Below, piece by piece: positions 49,501 through 63,300 of a stretch of 64,000 bases of DNA; the stretch's first letter is position 1, and each line of letters starts with the position of its first letter. Under the pieces are notes generated by a model. It made no database searches and was not told the origin of the DNA. It saw only the letters and a list, made by a program, of their open reading frames with translations. Source of the DNA: Mansonella perstans (lineage: Eukaryota; Nematoda; Chromadorea; Rhabditida; Onchocercidae); the NCBI GenBank assembly GCA_037074765.1, contig JBAMDO010000029.1:186001-250000 (forward strand), read 5' to 3'. A program made the translations under genes and the position numbers.

Positions 49501-51852
49501 AAATTTTTCGAATTCAAAAGTACCTTACCAAACGAAGAATATTGTATCCCATGATCATGATATAGACTGACGATACCCGATAATGGAGCATTCTGGTGCT
49601 GCGAATAAACTTCGCAGTGCGTCTTTTTTTGTTGTTGCTTTTCAATTTTCAGATTGAAACCAATCAAAAATGCAGATTCAAAAATAATATTTCAGGTAGA
49701 AAATATGTTGCAAGCCCAGTGAAGAAGGTATCGATGAAGTGAATCTCCCAGCTGCTTGTTTATTTATTATATACACAATTTTTTTTAAATTTTACTTTAG
49801 ATGTGCAATGCAATAGTTAGTGGTAGTTTTCTATTGCATTCCAATATGTAACTCTGAAATTTGTAAATAATCGATTATTTTGTAGAAGAAATAAAAGAAA
49901 TTTCGTGCGTCCTGAGAAAAACATTAAAAGATTAGTGGAATCATTGAGAAAAATTCGAAAATGAAGGAAAGATTCTATATAATTGGAAAAAAGCTTGAAG
50001 TGCGGAAATACATTTTTATGATACAAATTTCATTGCTAAATTTAAGATTGATTTCAAACATAAATTCATTTTTGTCCAAAGCCATTGCTGAGCTAATTTT
50101 ACTGTAATATCAATAAAATTGAAAAGTGTTTCGATCAAGTTGTCTGTCACCTGTGTACTTTCCTAATCCAGGAAACTTTAGAGATTTTAAGAGTTTGCAA
50201 GCTCTTTAGATTAGGCAAAATGAAAAAAGAAAAAATCTACAACAAATTGTAGTTCATTTCAATTAATGACATTAGAATTTTGAAATTTTTTTGAAAAGTT
50301 TCAAAATTTTTCCGGTTTTCATAAATATTTATTAGTTATCTGTTTTCTCTACATGTAATTCATTATCTATGCGATATATTTTTTTTTTTGTTTAATGGGG
50401 ATATAAAACAGTTCATATTTGAATTGGATGCAAATGAAATATTCCTTCAACTTTTTTCATTACAAGATTCTCGTGAGAATTCGTAAGACTACGGAAAAGA
50501 AATTTACAATTATATCATTAATTTTTATTCAGCGAAATCGTATAAAAATTTTTTAACGAAAGAGTTGAAGGGAAAATCAGCAAACTAATTGAAATTTGGC
50601 ATTTCGATTTAATAAAAAAGAAAGGAACATTTCCTTCTCATTTATCGAAAAGTGTGAAAGTTTTGAGAAGTTTTCTTTCTCATTTATCGAAAAGTGGAAA
50701 AGTTTGAGAAGTTTATATAACACAAAAAAGGTTGCAGAATTTTTTGCAGAAGTACATTAAGTAGAATAGTTGCATTAAGGAATGAATGAGGACAACAACG
50801 GTATGTTTGTATTTGATGAACTAATAAAGTGGATAATGGATTATGTGCTATTATGAATGTGTCATTCGAATTTCATGCAAAAATTTTACAATGAGCAATG
50901 AAATTTGATAAAGTAAGAAGATTATACATTACAGATGAGTTAAAATAATCCAAAACAAAATTTAAAATTCACGCAAAAATTAAGAGTAAGATATTTGTGT
51001 AGAAAAGAAAAGAAAAGGCATGTGTAGAAAAAAGATTTAATTTTCTCAAAATCAAAAACATATCAAAGTTTTTTTGAAAATTATAAAAATTACAGAAAAT
51101 ATTTTTTTTTTTTGAAATTTAATTTCTAGATATAAGCAAGAAATTTAAAAAAAATTTAAGAAAAAGAAGATGTGAGAAATTTTTTAAAATAAATAAGATA
51201 AGAAGAAATAAAGTGAGTTATAAAGTTTCGATTTAAAATTTCATCATTATGAAATTTTAAGTACTAAAATTAAATGAATAATTTTTATCAAACGTTGCAT
51301 ATAAATTTTTAATTAATTTCCGCTAATTTTCTTACCTTTTACAAAGATCGAATAAGTTTTTTTACGTGCTATTTCTCTAAAAAAAAAAAAAAAAAAAAAA
51401 CAAATGCAGCAACATTTCACGACAAATATTTTTGCAATAATATTAAGTTTCATATGCATGAATATTCTCATTCTATGTTATCAAAAGAAATTTTATGAAT
51501 TAAATAAAAATAAAATATAAAATTGAAATAACTATGAATTTGAAACTTTTGTCTGAATACTAATTTATCTGTAAACGTGAAAAATGATAAGAATTGATAA
51601 AGTAGAAAATTTGATAAGAATAATTGTTGAAATTTGGAAGCAATTATGTACAAAAGTAATGCCATGCCTTAATGAATGAACTGAAATATTGAATGATTTA
51701 GGAACTGAAAAAAAAAAGTATACGTGATTGATAAGTAAATACGCCAATCCTATCAAGAAGAGAAATGATACAGGATAGTGATGCCATAGTGCCAAAGGAA
51801 GCGTCGTCCATATTTGCTCATCTTTAGGATCGTTCACCAATAATACATGCAT
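40519..51852 (-). CDS. Delta-type DSL ligand of Notch
   Basis: A single-pass ligand for Notch/LIN-12/GLP-1 receptors. Exons, in transcription order: 51724-51852 (tentative), 48764-48967, 47636-47678, 46885-47145, 45063-45179, 44855-44948, 44109-44278, 43740-43956, 42840-42943, 42245-42489, 41865-42024, 41489-41752, 40910-41020, 40519-40761; about 787 aa. Domains: signal segment ([15 protein letters not shown]), MNNL domain ([18 protein letters not shown], then SFTLITEAW), DSL domain ([37 protein letters not shown]), nine EGF repeats, a membrane span ([20 protein letters not shown]) and a cytoplasmic tail ending DIQTNL. The EGF order follows insect Delta closely (CVRYPGC, then [14 protein letters not shown]). 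The junction between the DSL exon and the next (46885/45179) is out of phase, so a small exon or another boundary is missing there. Exon 1 rests on phase and hydrophobicity only. Confidence 0.85.
45181..46884. other. Intron between the DSL and first EGF exons
   Basis: About 1.7 kb of AT-rich sequence that may hide a very short coding exon, since the flanking exons do not join in phase. I could not identify it. Confidence 0.4.
50633..50720. repeat. Tandem duplication of about 46 bp
   Basis: Two copies of ccttctcatttatcgaaaag, then tg(t)gaaa and agttttgagaagtttt, differ by a few bases. They lie within the first intron of the Delta-type gene as modelled. Confidence 0.75.
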
Positions 51853-52152
51853 ACCACGCCTTCAGGAGATACCGCCCGCCTCTGTAGTAGGAAATATATA
51901 ATTGTTGCAAGGGGGAAACGATGAAAAGAGAGGAGGGGAAAAAGGCTTTCATACTGTGTTCTGCTACACTTAGGGCTAAAAAATGACAGATGGCAAATTG
52001 AGAGTTATTTTTCTTATCTCACCTAAAATAAACCTGAAATCTATTTTATCATCTTACTGCTATAATTGAATGGAACTCTAGAAATATTTTCAGGTCATAC
52101 TGAAATGATGCAATATGAAGAATGATTATAAACTTTTGAAACTTTATTATTC

Positions 52153-52190
52153 CCTCTTCTTCTCTCTCTCTCTCTCTCTTTTCTTCTCTC
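52153..52190. repeat. CT-rich microsatellite
   Basis: A run of ttcttctctctctctctctc followed by more tct and a ctatatat end. Confidence 0.85.
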
Positions 52191-52367
52191 TATATATCAT
52201 ACATTTATAATCACAAATTCTTGTCTATCGTCACCGATGATCGACTAAAATATATGTTATTAAGTAAATCATATCATTAAAATTTTCACAAGCAAAATTA
52301 TCTCAACTAATACAAAATATTCAATTATTCTTTTTAATTTGAAATTTATGCAATGAAATTTGAAACT

Positions 52368-52508
52368 TATTGGAAATTTTTTAATTATAAAAACTATTTT
52401 AGAAATTCGAAATTTATTAGAAATATTTTAATTATAAAAAACGATTTAATTATAAAAAAATTATTTTAGAAATTCGAAATTTATTGGAAATATTTTAATT
52501 ATAAAAAT
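52368..52508. repeat. Tandem repeat, about 3 copies of an AT-rich unit
   Basis: The unit gaaattcgaaatttattgga, then aatattttaattataaaaa, appears in two good copies and a third partial one (52360s, 52400s and 52465-52508). Confidence 0.75.
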
Positions 52509-52920
52509 GAGCAAATGGATCGAAGACAATACATTTCGCCATTACTTCTCAAATTAACTTTTTTGTAATCATATAGCAAAAGATGTGATTTTAATTTGAA
52601 TAATGAAAATTGAAGAAGAACGAAAGTTTTCCATTTCTTGTGCACTGATTTAGCAAAAAAAGTTTGGATTAAATTATAACTTCTGAACTGTGCATTTCAT
52701 ATAACTTAAAGCTTTTCTCGTAAAAAAGAAATGCCTTCTTCAACTGCTTCAACTGCTTAGCTTTTCATCGTCAAGAAGATATTGCAGAGAGGGTCAAAGT
52801 TATAAGTGAAAAATGACAGAAATCGGAAAGATCAAAGACAAGTACTCAATTTGTTAAGAGATGACTTAATCAATGGTATCGGTATTTTACTTTCCGCCCA
52901 ATCTAAATTGAAGCAGATCA

Positions 52921-53063
52921 ATGAGTGATACTTCATCAGTCTCATTATCTTATTTCCTCATCATTCAAGTTTTCCACCAGATCTTTCTTCATTTATACGG
53001 TACTGATGTATCGATGATTGGCCCAGCAATATCAGATATAACAAAATGTGGACTGAGATCGAG
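52921..53063 (+). CDS. Possible first exon, unknown protein
   Basis: An ATG four bases after an acceptor-like aagcag opens 47 codons that end in a donor-like gtagtt at 53064, or in a TAG at 53065 if unspliced. The start is hydrophobic (SLSYFLIIQVFHQIFLHLYG). No next exon was joined. The evidence is only base composition and the signals at the two ends. Confidence 0.15.
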
Positions 53064-53660
53064 GTAGTTCATAAATTTGTTTCTATTCAGTTCCCTTTTT
53101 ATCTCTAATTATCTATGATTTATTTATTTGATGCTACCGAAGTTAATTGTTAGCTGCCTATTAACAATTAAATAAATTGCTTCATATCATATCACTTCAT
53201 AATTGTTTTGGAAAAATTCATTATCAAATGCATGTAAAAAAGCTACTAACACAAAAAACTGATTTGATAGATTTTGATTCGTTATAATCGAAAATTGATA
53301 TTTGAAACTAACGATTCGATGCTTTTTCAAATTTTTACAAAAGATCCGATTTTGATCCGAGTTGAAATCGCATCATATAAAAGAAAGCTGCTTCAATATT
53401 TTAAATTCTTCTAATTAAAAAATTTTCATCACCTCATATGACATTTTGGCGCAATATCGAAATTGCGTAACTTCAAAAGAAAAACCGCATGCAGTATCTG
53501 TTCACCAGATTAGCGTACTGGCCACACTTCAGTCGCACTTTTGAACTGCGCAGAAATATGCAAAACCAATTGTAATTAAGTTAATAGAATTAAGTATCGC
53601 TATGAAATATAACAATAAACCATGTGGAGCCACTTCTTCTTGTACAGTGCATTTGATTCA

Positions 53661-53700
53661 CTTAATGGTCATTGTTTTCACTTAATGGTCATTGTTTTCA
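53661..53700. repeat. 20-bp perfect tandem duplication
   Basis: cttaatggtcattgttttca occurs twice, back to back, with no mismatch. Confidence 0.9.
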
Positions 53701-56700
53701 ATATTCCTAAAAGATATTTCAACATAATGAAGCAGTAAATGTTTCTGAAGGTTATTTTTGACACAAATTATGGAAAAGCAATGAAATCGAAATCAATTTT
53801 GTAGGAATATATTCAATACATTTATTCATCGATATCGCAGTAAGAAATCGGGATTGTTCCATCAATCATGATTCTGAATATTGACTTGCTAATATTTGTA
53901 TCTAATACATGTGCTGTTGTTTAAATTAGTTGCTTTGCGATTATTTGAATTAAATTGAGAATGGAGTCTGAATTTCTAGTAAAGCCATGCAATTAATAAG
54001 ACCAATGGCCGCACAACAAGCAGTCAAATGCATCTTCATGCCTAACAATTGAGTTAATAACGGTGGCCCAAGTGCGAATTTGCTCATTTAAATGAAATTA
54101 ACAGCTTTTAGGACCAAAGTAATCATTAAACAAATTTTTATTTTTTAGCAATACATATAAAAAATTAAAAAAGTAGATCAATATTGAAGTACTTCAAGTA
54201 AGATTGAATTAATTTTCATGTTTTCATTTTTATTAAATGAAGCATATCAAATCAAATCTTCGACAAGATGATAACGCCAGCGAAGCGGTATGGAAACTAA
54301 ATCCTCAATTCGCATTACTGCTTTTATGAACTTTGCATGTCCAAAAATGTTGTTCAAGGATCCTTACTTCGAAAATACTCTTGCAAATTGAAACCGCAAG
54401 GATGAGATGAGATTTTAAGTCTCAGTGAGAATCTCAGGTGGAGCTTCTTACTGATCGAGCAGCAATAAAAAACGAACTTTTATTATTCAGTAGAAAAAAG
54501 TTACAGAGTGAGAATTTATTCTTCAATAAGCCTTATAGATTTTCAAATTTTTGAAGCATAATTTTCTAAATCAATTTGATAACTTGAAAACTCGATCGTT
54601 TTTAAATACTGCCTGTGATAGATGATTGAAATTGTAAATGGAGAATCGAATGATTCATCTTAATTTCAAAATTAAAAATCAGAATTCCTATTGCGAAATT
54701 TAAAATAAATGTCAACATTTATTTTAAATTTTACAGAATGGGAATTTATCCCTCAATAAGCGTGAAGCGGAGAACAAGAAAAAATATCAAATTTTATTTT
54801 GACATTTACCAAAAAATTTATTTCATATCGTCTGCTTCCCTTTAAGTTAGAGTTTTGCAGTGGCTCTAAAATGGATTTGCCATAAATTTAAACTCATTTG
54901 AAAATAACAGATTCTGAAAGAAACAAAGAAAACATTCGCCATATTTCAAGCAAAGTGATCACAGAAGTTAATGTGATATTTCAAGCTTTACTTCATATCC
55001 GCCACTCCTCACGTAGTTTTTCCTTAAATAGAACGAAAAGTTTTACTGAAAAGTAAGGAAAGTGTTGGTAGAAGCATTTTGCAAAATCAGTGCAGCTAAT
55101 GTTTGAATCAAATTCAACTTATTAGATTAAAGGAGATGTTAGTGGATGCATCTGGCATATTTCAGTGGTCAATTCGAAATCGAAAGGCAGAAGACAATAG
55201 TATGAAATTTAAAATTACTGATGAAGACAACCATGCGAATAAAAATAATCGAACTGATGAAATTTAATGACGACAAAATTGATGAGAATAGAAATTCTTA
55301 ATAACAAAACAAACGTCGGTAAATAATAAAGAGTTGAGAGTCATCCCTAGGCAGCACTACTTTCTCAGGCTTCGCCGAGTGTTTTCAAATTTTTAGCCAT
55401 ATCACATGTGAGAAAGTCGGAACATAGAGTTGATGGTAGCTTTCACTGTAAGCCCCTACAATCAACTGATTCATCTGGATGCTTTTTTTGAATCGGATGC
55501 TCAAAAAATTTAGTGTTAAAAATTGACTGAAATTGTCAGCGGATGCAGAGAGGAATTTGAAAAGTAAAAGAGTCAAAGTAATAAATTTTTGCAACAACAC
55601 TGAAAAATTTTGTATACCTTAGAGATTGCTATATTTTTCTTCGAATAATACTGTTATTTTTTGGAAAAGGAAAACTCTAAAATTACATTCATTATATGAT
55701 CTGAATAACTCAGGAAAATCCAGCAGTGAAGATACTTGATTAAATCATTTGATGTGAAAGCCTTTATGGAAATATTCTTTCACAAGGCAAATTCGAAATC
55801 CAAATAAAACGGCTCCCAGGATTGTTAAGTACCATGATTCCAAAAGATAAAAAAGCTGTATATCTGCGATAAAACAAGTAAATCTACACAACAGAAATAG
55901 AAATGAGTAACTCAAAGGTGAATAAGTTTGTTGGATCGATTATAAAGTGGCGATGAATGACAATGTGTGAATGGGTTGATCGCCGGAAAACTTGCTTATG
56001 ACTGATATTGATTACTGCTATTATGTATCCATAAGCCAAATTTCCGATAATTTAGTGTAAGAAATGACATAAGCTATTGTAGGTAAATCAATCAACGTGC
56101 ATGAAAAAGTTTCATAGATTTCGAAAAAAGATTTTCGAATACTTTGCAAATAAATATTTTGTCATTTGTGATTGAAATTTTCACAAAATTAAAGATGAAT
56201 TGAAATTTAAAAAAGTGAAGTGCTTCGCGCTATATTATTTTTTTCTTTTTTTTTTTTTTTTTTTTGTATTCTTTAAGATAACAAGAATTTAATCAGGACA
56301 TGTTTGAATGAGTGTTAAAATAATTCAGAATGCAATTAAGGATTGGTATTGAAATTGACAGAGCAATTAATTTCGGATGAAAAAACAACAAGACACATGT
56401 GAGACAAATATTATCGGATTTTTTGAAAATACGAATGTGTAAATGAGACTAAATGATGTAACATTAGGGCGATGGATTGTGTGGATGGAGAAGCTATGTG
56501 GGAGGTATAAACACGTCCTTTGAAGTGCTAGATTTATGACTCCAATTTAAAAATTCAATTCATTGGCTACTTAAAAGCTACTTTCACCTAAAATAATTGA
56601 AATCTTTTTTCCCTACTTACACAAACATCTAAGCAAAGATCCCACTTGCTTCCGGAATAGATCTATTAAATTAAAAAGCTTGAAATTACATAATCATTCT

Positions 56701-59700
56701 CTTCATTGCACTTACAACAAATCCTAAGTTTCATCATTTGGCACTTTTCAGAAATTTTTTTAAAAACAATGATTGGTCAGAGATTAATGAGAAAGAATAA
56801 ACGTACATAAACGCTACAAGGAATTATGCCCTGTACAAGTGACAATGGACAATGGATACTGAATTTTTTTCAGTTAAATTTCATTTCTGTTAAAAAAATG
56901 AAGCTCCGGTTGCTCCCGTTTTATTCGTTAACTTAATTGACTGAAAATAGGCTTTTAACCAGAAAAACCAAGAAGCTTAGCTGAATCACGGTTAAGCATA
57001 AAAAAACCTATTGAGTAGATTCTATTTGGAGTTCTTTGAACTATTTCAGCATTTGACAAGAGCCAAGACAGTTAGCAATTGAAGCATAAACTGTTAAATA
57101 TTTATCTATTCCAACAATTAACAGCAGGAGGAAATTTCACCGATCTTTTGTGGGAATCATTTATTTCCATTATTCTACTGAACATAAAAACATTCGAGCT
57201 TTTGATTCATGATCTTGTGGAATTTTCATCATAATACCGATAAAAACAGCAAAAGTTTTCTTCAACATATTGCAAGGATCAATATCACTACTTTGGAGCC
57301 AGGAAATTTATTATCAAAGAGTAATGAATATCTCTCATATATCTAATAAATATTTAATGTTGAAGGACAGAGTAAAAACTTTTTTAAAATTAATGAAATT
57401 ATGCCATCTACGTCACAATGCCTGATTTTAATCATTTAGTATATTCATGAGATGTTGGTTGTTATAGAATGATGGGATAACTTATCCTGAATATCTGACA
57501 ATAGAAGAAAAAGCAATCATCCAAAGGCTTCAAATAACAATTTAAGAAGTTGAATTACATTTTGAAAGATCCACCAAAATTGCGAAATTTCTACTTAGGA
57601 TTGAAAATATTCAAGAAATACGGCAAACGGTTTATCATAACAAGAAAAGATAGGGGAATGATAGTGAGATCTTCTCTGTTCAAAAAGGTAATAATGATTG
57701 AGGCAATTGAAAAAAATAATTATGCCTGAAATGAGGTTGAATGAAGTGAAGAGCGGAAGACATATGTCAATGGAAATTGCGGCAGTTATATATTCATTAA
57801 TGGGCATTTTCATTCTTTTCTTTTTTTGAACAAAAGACGGTGAAATTTGAGTGCCTGGCGATGAATTTATCTGTTGATGATTATCTGACTGACGACCGCG
57901 GTGCTGAAGATAATAATTAAGAAAATAACAATATTGAGAGTTGTAAATAAAAATTGGTGACAGATAATTAGAGTTAGATTTTAATTGAAATGCTGATAAT
58001 AATCTGAATTCTGTAGTTGAATAAACAAAAATGCAACCTGAATAATTAAAAAAGAAGGGTAAAAAGGTTATTTACAAGATTTATGTTGGAATGGAGTTTT
58101 ATTCATGAGAATAAGAGAGAAAGAAATTGTAGAAGATTACGTCCTTCGATACCTGATAACAACCTTCTTTTCCTCACTTCCGTAATCAAAAAAAAAGTAG
58201 CCCGATTCCTTAAGTACTTTTGTCCTCCATAAAAAAGATCTCTCCTTTTTTGAAGAGAAGTTCGATATAGAAGTGTGCTGTGCACCATTTATCCCTATTA
58301 TAATCGTTTTTAACTTTTATAATTCATTTTAAATTGATTATAAATACTGCTATTTATTTGATGGGAGTCACGCGTCCTCTTTCTTCAAACCAATCTCATC
58401 AACCGACACTTGTTAATCCGATAGCACTTTTACCTCAGTTTTTCATTAATAAATTTCTTCAGTTTAATTTTAAAGCTAATTACAACTCAATTCATTTCCT
58501 TCCTTTTAATGCAAAATCTTAGCTTCTGAAAAATAAAACTAATACTGAAGGTGAGAAAAGTTTTAAAAAAAAAGAAAAGCGATTTCGCTTAAGACAAATT
58601 AAAAATTGAGATGATAGAATGAAAATTATACAGCGCATATAAGATAATTAGAAACAGCGAAGATAAATATATCTATATAAATAATCAAAAAAAAATCAAA
58701 GCAATCAGCCAAACTTTTTTAATTTTTAATACATTTATAACTACTTTAACAGATTGCGAATTATAATTGATAAGGTGCATTGCAATTTTTTAAATTTGAA
58801 AAATCATAAGGATAACAAGAATAAACAATAAGATGAATCTGGAGAAAATTATTCCTTTTTTCCCCATTCTTGAGCTAATCAAAACTATATCTAACAAATA
58901 TAATATTTTCATTGCAAATTGTTAGTGCGGAAAATGAAGGGAGCAAAGCAAGTGAGAAGGAGGTACTGATCGCGTTGCCAGGAGAAGAGTTATGATCGAA
59001 TAGTAAAAAGAGACAAAAAATATCAGTGTTTTGTAGACGGAGGCTTGGGAAAGCGATCATTTTTACTCATATACACTAACGAAATATTTAACCGATCCGA
59101 ATTACCCTTTTCGGAATTTGGTATACTGCTGTAGCATTTATATATCTTGCCTTTCCTTCCTTTTTTTGTTTCGAAATTTAGTTTTTTTTTTTTTTTTTTT
59201 TGTTTCGAAATTCAATTTCGAAATTCAGTTTCGCTTAGAGATACGTATTCTGCAATATTTTTCAATGCATTTAAAAAGAAAGATCAGCTAAATTTTAAAT
59301 GATACAGTCTGAATTTGTCAGTATGATGAGCATACGACTGATAAGTTTCGGAGAACTGAGCCAAGTTAACAATGAAGTGAAAGCAAATAATCTGAACTGA
59401 GTGGCAGATTGTTCAGGAATCATCATCATATGATTCTAAATATATTCTACCACATAGTTCCAATTTAAAACTTCGATTTATATATTCTTCATTGAACTTG
59501 ATGACTCATTCAAAAGAAGGTAAATTTTTGTGAAAAGGAGCTTATAAAGGAAAGATTTTTGCAACATTCAGATAGAGAGAAACAGGAAAGCATCAATCAT
59601 CAAAAGTAATTTCGAACTAATTCAGTATTGAACTTTCCTGAAATTAAAGACTCGTGAATTGTTGACTTTTTAACCCGAAAGCACTTCCATAGCAACATTA

Positions 59701-59736
59701 ATTTTCTAAATTTCATCTCTGTTTTCATTTGTAAAG

Positions 59737-60337
59737 AGACAAATTGCGAAACTGTTGAAAAAGCCAATGAATTAGCAATCAGCGATGAGAAAGAAGTTGA
59801 AGGAGAAATTGCTTATCGGCGAGACCTTAATACTTCAAATTGTGGGTAATAAATTTTGCCTGTTAAAATGACAACATTAAATCAGTGCATTCTATTTTGT
59901 AGTAAGCCGCCTAAAGTGAGTGCAGATTTGATTCATTGATGAATTGCTGAGTTATTTACTAAACGATTTTAATGCCTCGAGAATTCCGGGGCAAGTGAAA
60001 TCAAGTAAATGCGTCAGTGACTCATTTTAATGTTATAACACTTCGGATTCAAATATCGAGATATTTTAATCACCAGGAATTCAGATTTCGAAGGATGAAA
60101 ATAAAGTTTAGCTTGGAAAATCAGCAAAAAGCAATGGTTGGTCAGGCATAGTTAAGATTTGAATTATTTCAACTTTAAGTATTTCTTCTTTATTCCAGCT
60201 CAAACAGTAATGCAAATGAATTTTGCTCTCAAACAATTATTCTGTAATATTTTATTCAAAATTTTTTTTAATCAATGACGTCTTAAATTTCAAGAAATAA
60301 GAGAGCTGCAATTGCAAATCATGAGAGACTGCTGTAA
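59737..60337 (+). CDS. Possible terminal exons of an unknown gene
   Basis: The stretch 59737-59845 is open in one frame and GC-richer than its flanks (ETVEKANELAISDEKEVEGE, then IAYRRDLNTSNCG), with an acceptor (tttgtaaag) and a donor (gtaataa). It ends in phase 2. It joins in phase to 60295-60337, which adds NKRAAIANHERLL and a stop. Upstream exons are needed and were not found. Confidence 0.22.
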
Positions 60338-63300
60338 CTTAAAAAAGAATTTAACTGAAATATTTTCATGCTTTGTATTGTTTATAATTATGTATTGTTT
60401 ATTTCAATTATTCAGTCCTGCTTCGAAGGGATTTTCATTTCTTTTCTTATTTGCACTGCAATTATTTACAAGAAGTTCAAATTTTTACAATATCAAGAGA
60501 AATTTATTATTACTTGTTGGAAATACCAATGAAAATATTAAATAAAGCGCAGCTGTGTGTCTCAGATATTAATTTTCATCGTTCCAAATTTGCATAATAA
60601 TAATTTTGCAATGAAGTGGCCTTCAAAATATGAAAAGAATGCTTTGCTATTTTTAAATAAACGTAAAAAAAACCGTTTGTTTATCATGGAAAATGCTGAA
60701 AAGAAATAAAGCATTTGCATATAGATAGGAATAAACTGCATAGGTACCTCATTATTACGAAGGTTCCAGTTTTTCAATGAATAGAAAAAATTTTAGATTT
60801 ACTCGCACAATTTAGTGAAAGGACCAGCTGTGTAAGGAGTAATGACCGAAACTTCTTGCAAGCTTCAAAGTTTCCACTTAAAATATGATGATTTTGTTAG
60901 CAAAGAAAATTGCATAATTAACACATCGCAAAAAAAGAAGAGCAGTACTCGATTTAACGTGAAAAATGAAAATTGGATAAAAAAAAAAACAAAATAAATA
61001 AAGGCAAATTTTCTTCAAAAGTTAGATACAATCTATTTATTTGTACGAATTTTACTTTTCAATCAGATTTTCTTTGGTCTACTCTAAAAATTTCTCCAGT
61101 CCCAACTAATAACAACTATTCATAAGCAGGAACAAGCTGGTGAAGTCAGAGTGTTTGAAATATAATTGAATTATTTGGTATGTATTCGAAGCACTGTACA
61201 ATTTGAATACTTTAATTCGTCCTTTGAAAGATTCTCCTGTGCATAAACATTTACGGTATATTTGCTTCAAAATAATAAATTTAAGAGATCGTTTCCGGTA
61301 TAGGTGGCCTATTAAAAACTTTAATTGTTATTCCTGGACATATTTTTCATCTTTGCTGCCAGCAATCAATTAAGATGGATAGATGGGTGTATAACACAAA
61401 AAGGTGTTAGGATAATGATAACTTCATCAATATGCCATATAGTTAGTCTATCTGGTATGTGCAATCTGACAACCCATCCATACAATATGTACATTTTCCG
61501 CTCAGAAGCATTCAGAAAACAACGGACGAATTTGCTATGAATGATTTTGGGGTACAACAATGCATGCATCCACGCAAAATGTGTATATACAACAATGCAT
61601 GCATGCATGATGCAATATATATATATTTTCTACTGCTGTAACTATGCACTGAGCACATTTATTTCGTCTCATACTGCATTTAATTAATCATGCAAAAATG
61701 ACATATTTCCTTTGCATATAGCAATGGGTGACAGGTAAGAAAAATGTGAGAAAGAAGTGATAAGGAGAAATAAACACTTTGTACGATTCTTTCGCAATTT
61801 TTCAATATTCACAATATTTTTTTACCATATTGTTTAAGTTAATTTACTACCAATTAGAAATTTAATTAAAACCTGACCTATTAAATGTTGATTGGAAAAC
61901 ACTGTACCGCATGGAACTTTCGCTCCTTCAGTCTTTTGTGGAACTACTTCAGACGAAAAATCACACTGTGTCAATTGTTTTATTTCAAATTCCTAGGAGC
62001 CTTTTAGATAGCTTAAGATGATGTAAAAAATTAGATATCGAAATATATTTTGAATTGGTGGAAAAAAAAAGGCGCCGTTATTACCAAAATGTATTACGAA
62101 TATTTCGGTAAGAAGCATCTGGGAATATCGCTGCTGTATTACTAAAAAATAGCATGTTGTGGCACTTTCACTTAATCAAAGAACTAACCTACAAGGCAAA
62201 TCGCAAAACTTTCTTAGATTATATTTCATCTTTCGTGGAACTGTTCGGATCAAACAAAAAACTTCCCATGCATTTTTTTATCTTCGAAAAAAGCAGGCGT
62301 AAAAAGCAATAAGGTATGCCAAGTGAATCAGGCACCATTGCAATTTCTTGTTTCTTTAACATGCAAATGAAGAAAGAATCAAGATAGCTTTTCTTACAGT
62401 CTAGAAATTCTTCTGGAACTTTGGTAGAAGGAAAAAGAAGGAATACAGGAAAACATTTGCAGCAATAGACAAAAAACCAATTAGAGATGCTCATAATGGA
62501 ACGATTTCGACAAGATTTTTCAGTAAATTCAACCAAACTTAGCGAAAGAACAGAATCAAAAGCTTTCCAATTTTTTCAACTGCTCGGATCAATGCAGCCA
62601 CTTTTACTACTTTAAATTTTAGTATCAACTCTCTATTCATGTAATAATTCGTTTTCAGTTTATTATAATTTTTTGATTGTGACTAAGATATTTTCTAAAT
62701 TTGAATTCTTGGCTGAGTAGAAAAAATCACAAGGGAGAGAAAACGAGGTTGTCGTGATTAATAAAGATATGAACTTCAAAGAGATGCCAAAGTCGGCAAA
62801 GATACTAACTATAGGGAGAAGGTAAAATCATTCGGTACTAACTACTTTCAATTTTGCCCGTTTTTTCGCTTGCTTTTGCTGTACTTTTCTCTTCATTATA
62901 TATATTTCGTCGATAATGGTATATTTTGTTCTCGACTGCCTTTTTCTAGTTTTAGGAAAATTCCTCCGGATCAGTATAATTAATTTTCTTATCACTCACA
63001 AACCAGATTAAATTATTGCATTAAAAGTTCAGTCGTGCTGCTATCGAAAAAATTTGCTTCACGCGATTCAATTATTGCTTTCGATATGAAATTTTTTTTT
63101 TTTTAATTCACAGATGCTTCGACATTATTGCATTCATACTGCAAGTCCGATTTTAAAAACCTAATCGAAATTGTGAAGTGATATAAAGGTCCAATCTTAA
63201 ATTCACATTTGACATTTCGAAAAATAATTACTGTCTGTAGCATTTCCAAATTGCAACTTCTTTTTAAATAGAACGTTCCGAGACAGTAATTTATGAAAAG

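Noticed and set aside
49202..49667. Open frames on both strands upstream of the MNNL exon, considered as the ligand's first exon
   Set aside because: No signal peptide and wrong phase for the MNNL exon; the stretch at 51724-51852 has both.
61550..61620. tgcatgcatg and tatata runs
   Set aside because: Simple low-complexity repeats; nothing suggests an element or a CRISPR-like array.
62219..62536. 105-codon minus-strand open frame
   Set aside because: No domain, no matching splice context and the same base composition as its surroundings; chance ORFs of this size are expected in 64 kb of AT-rich DNA.
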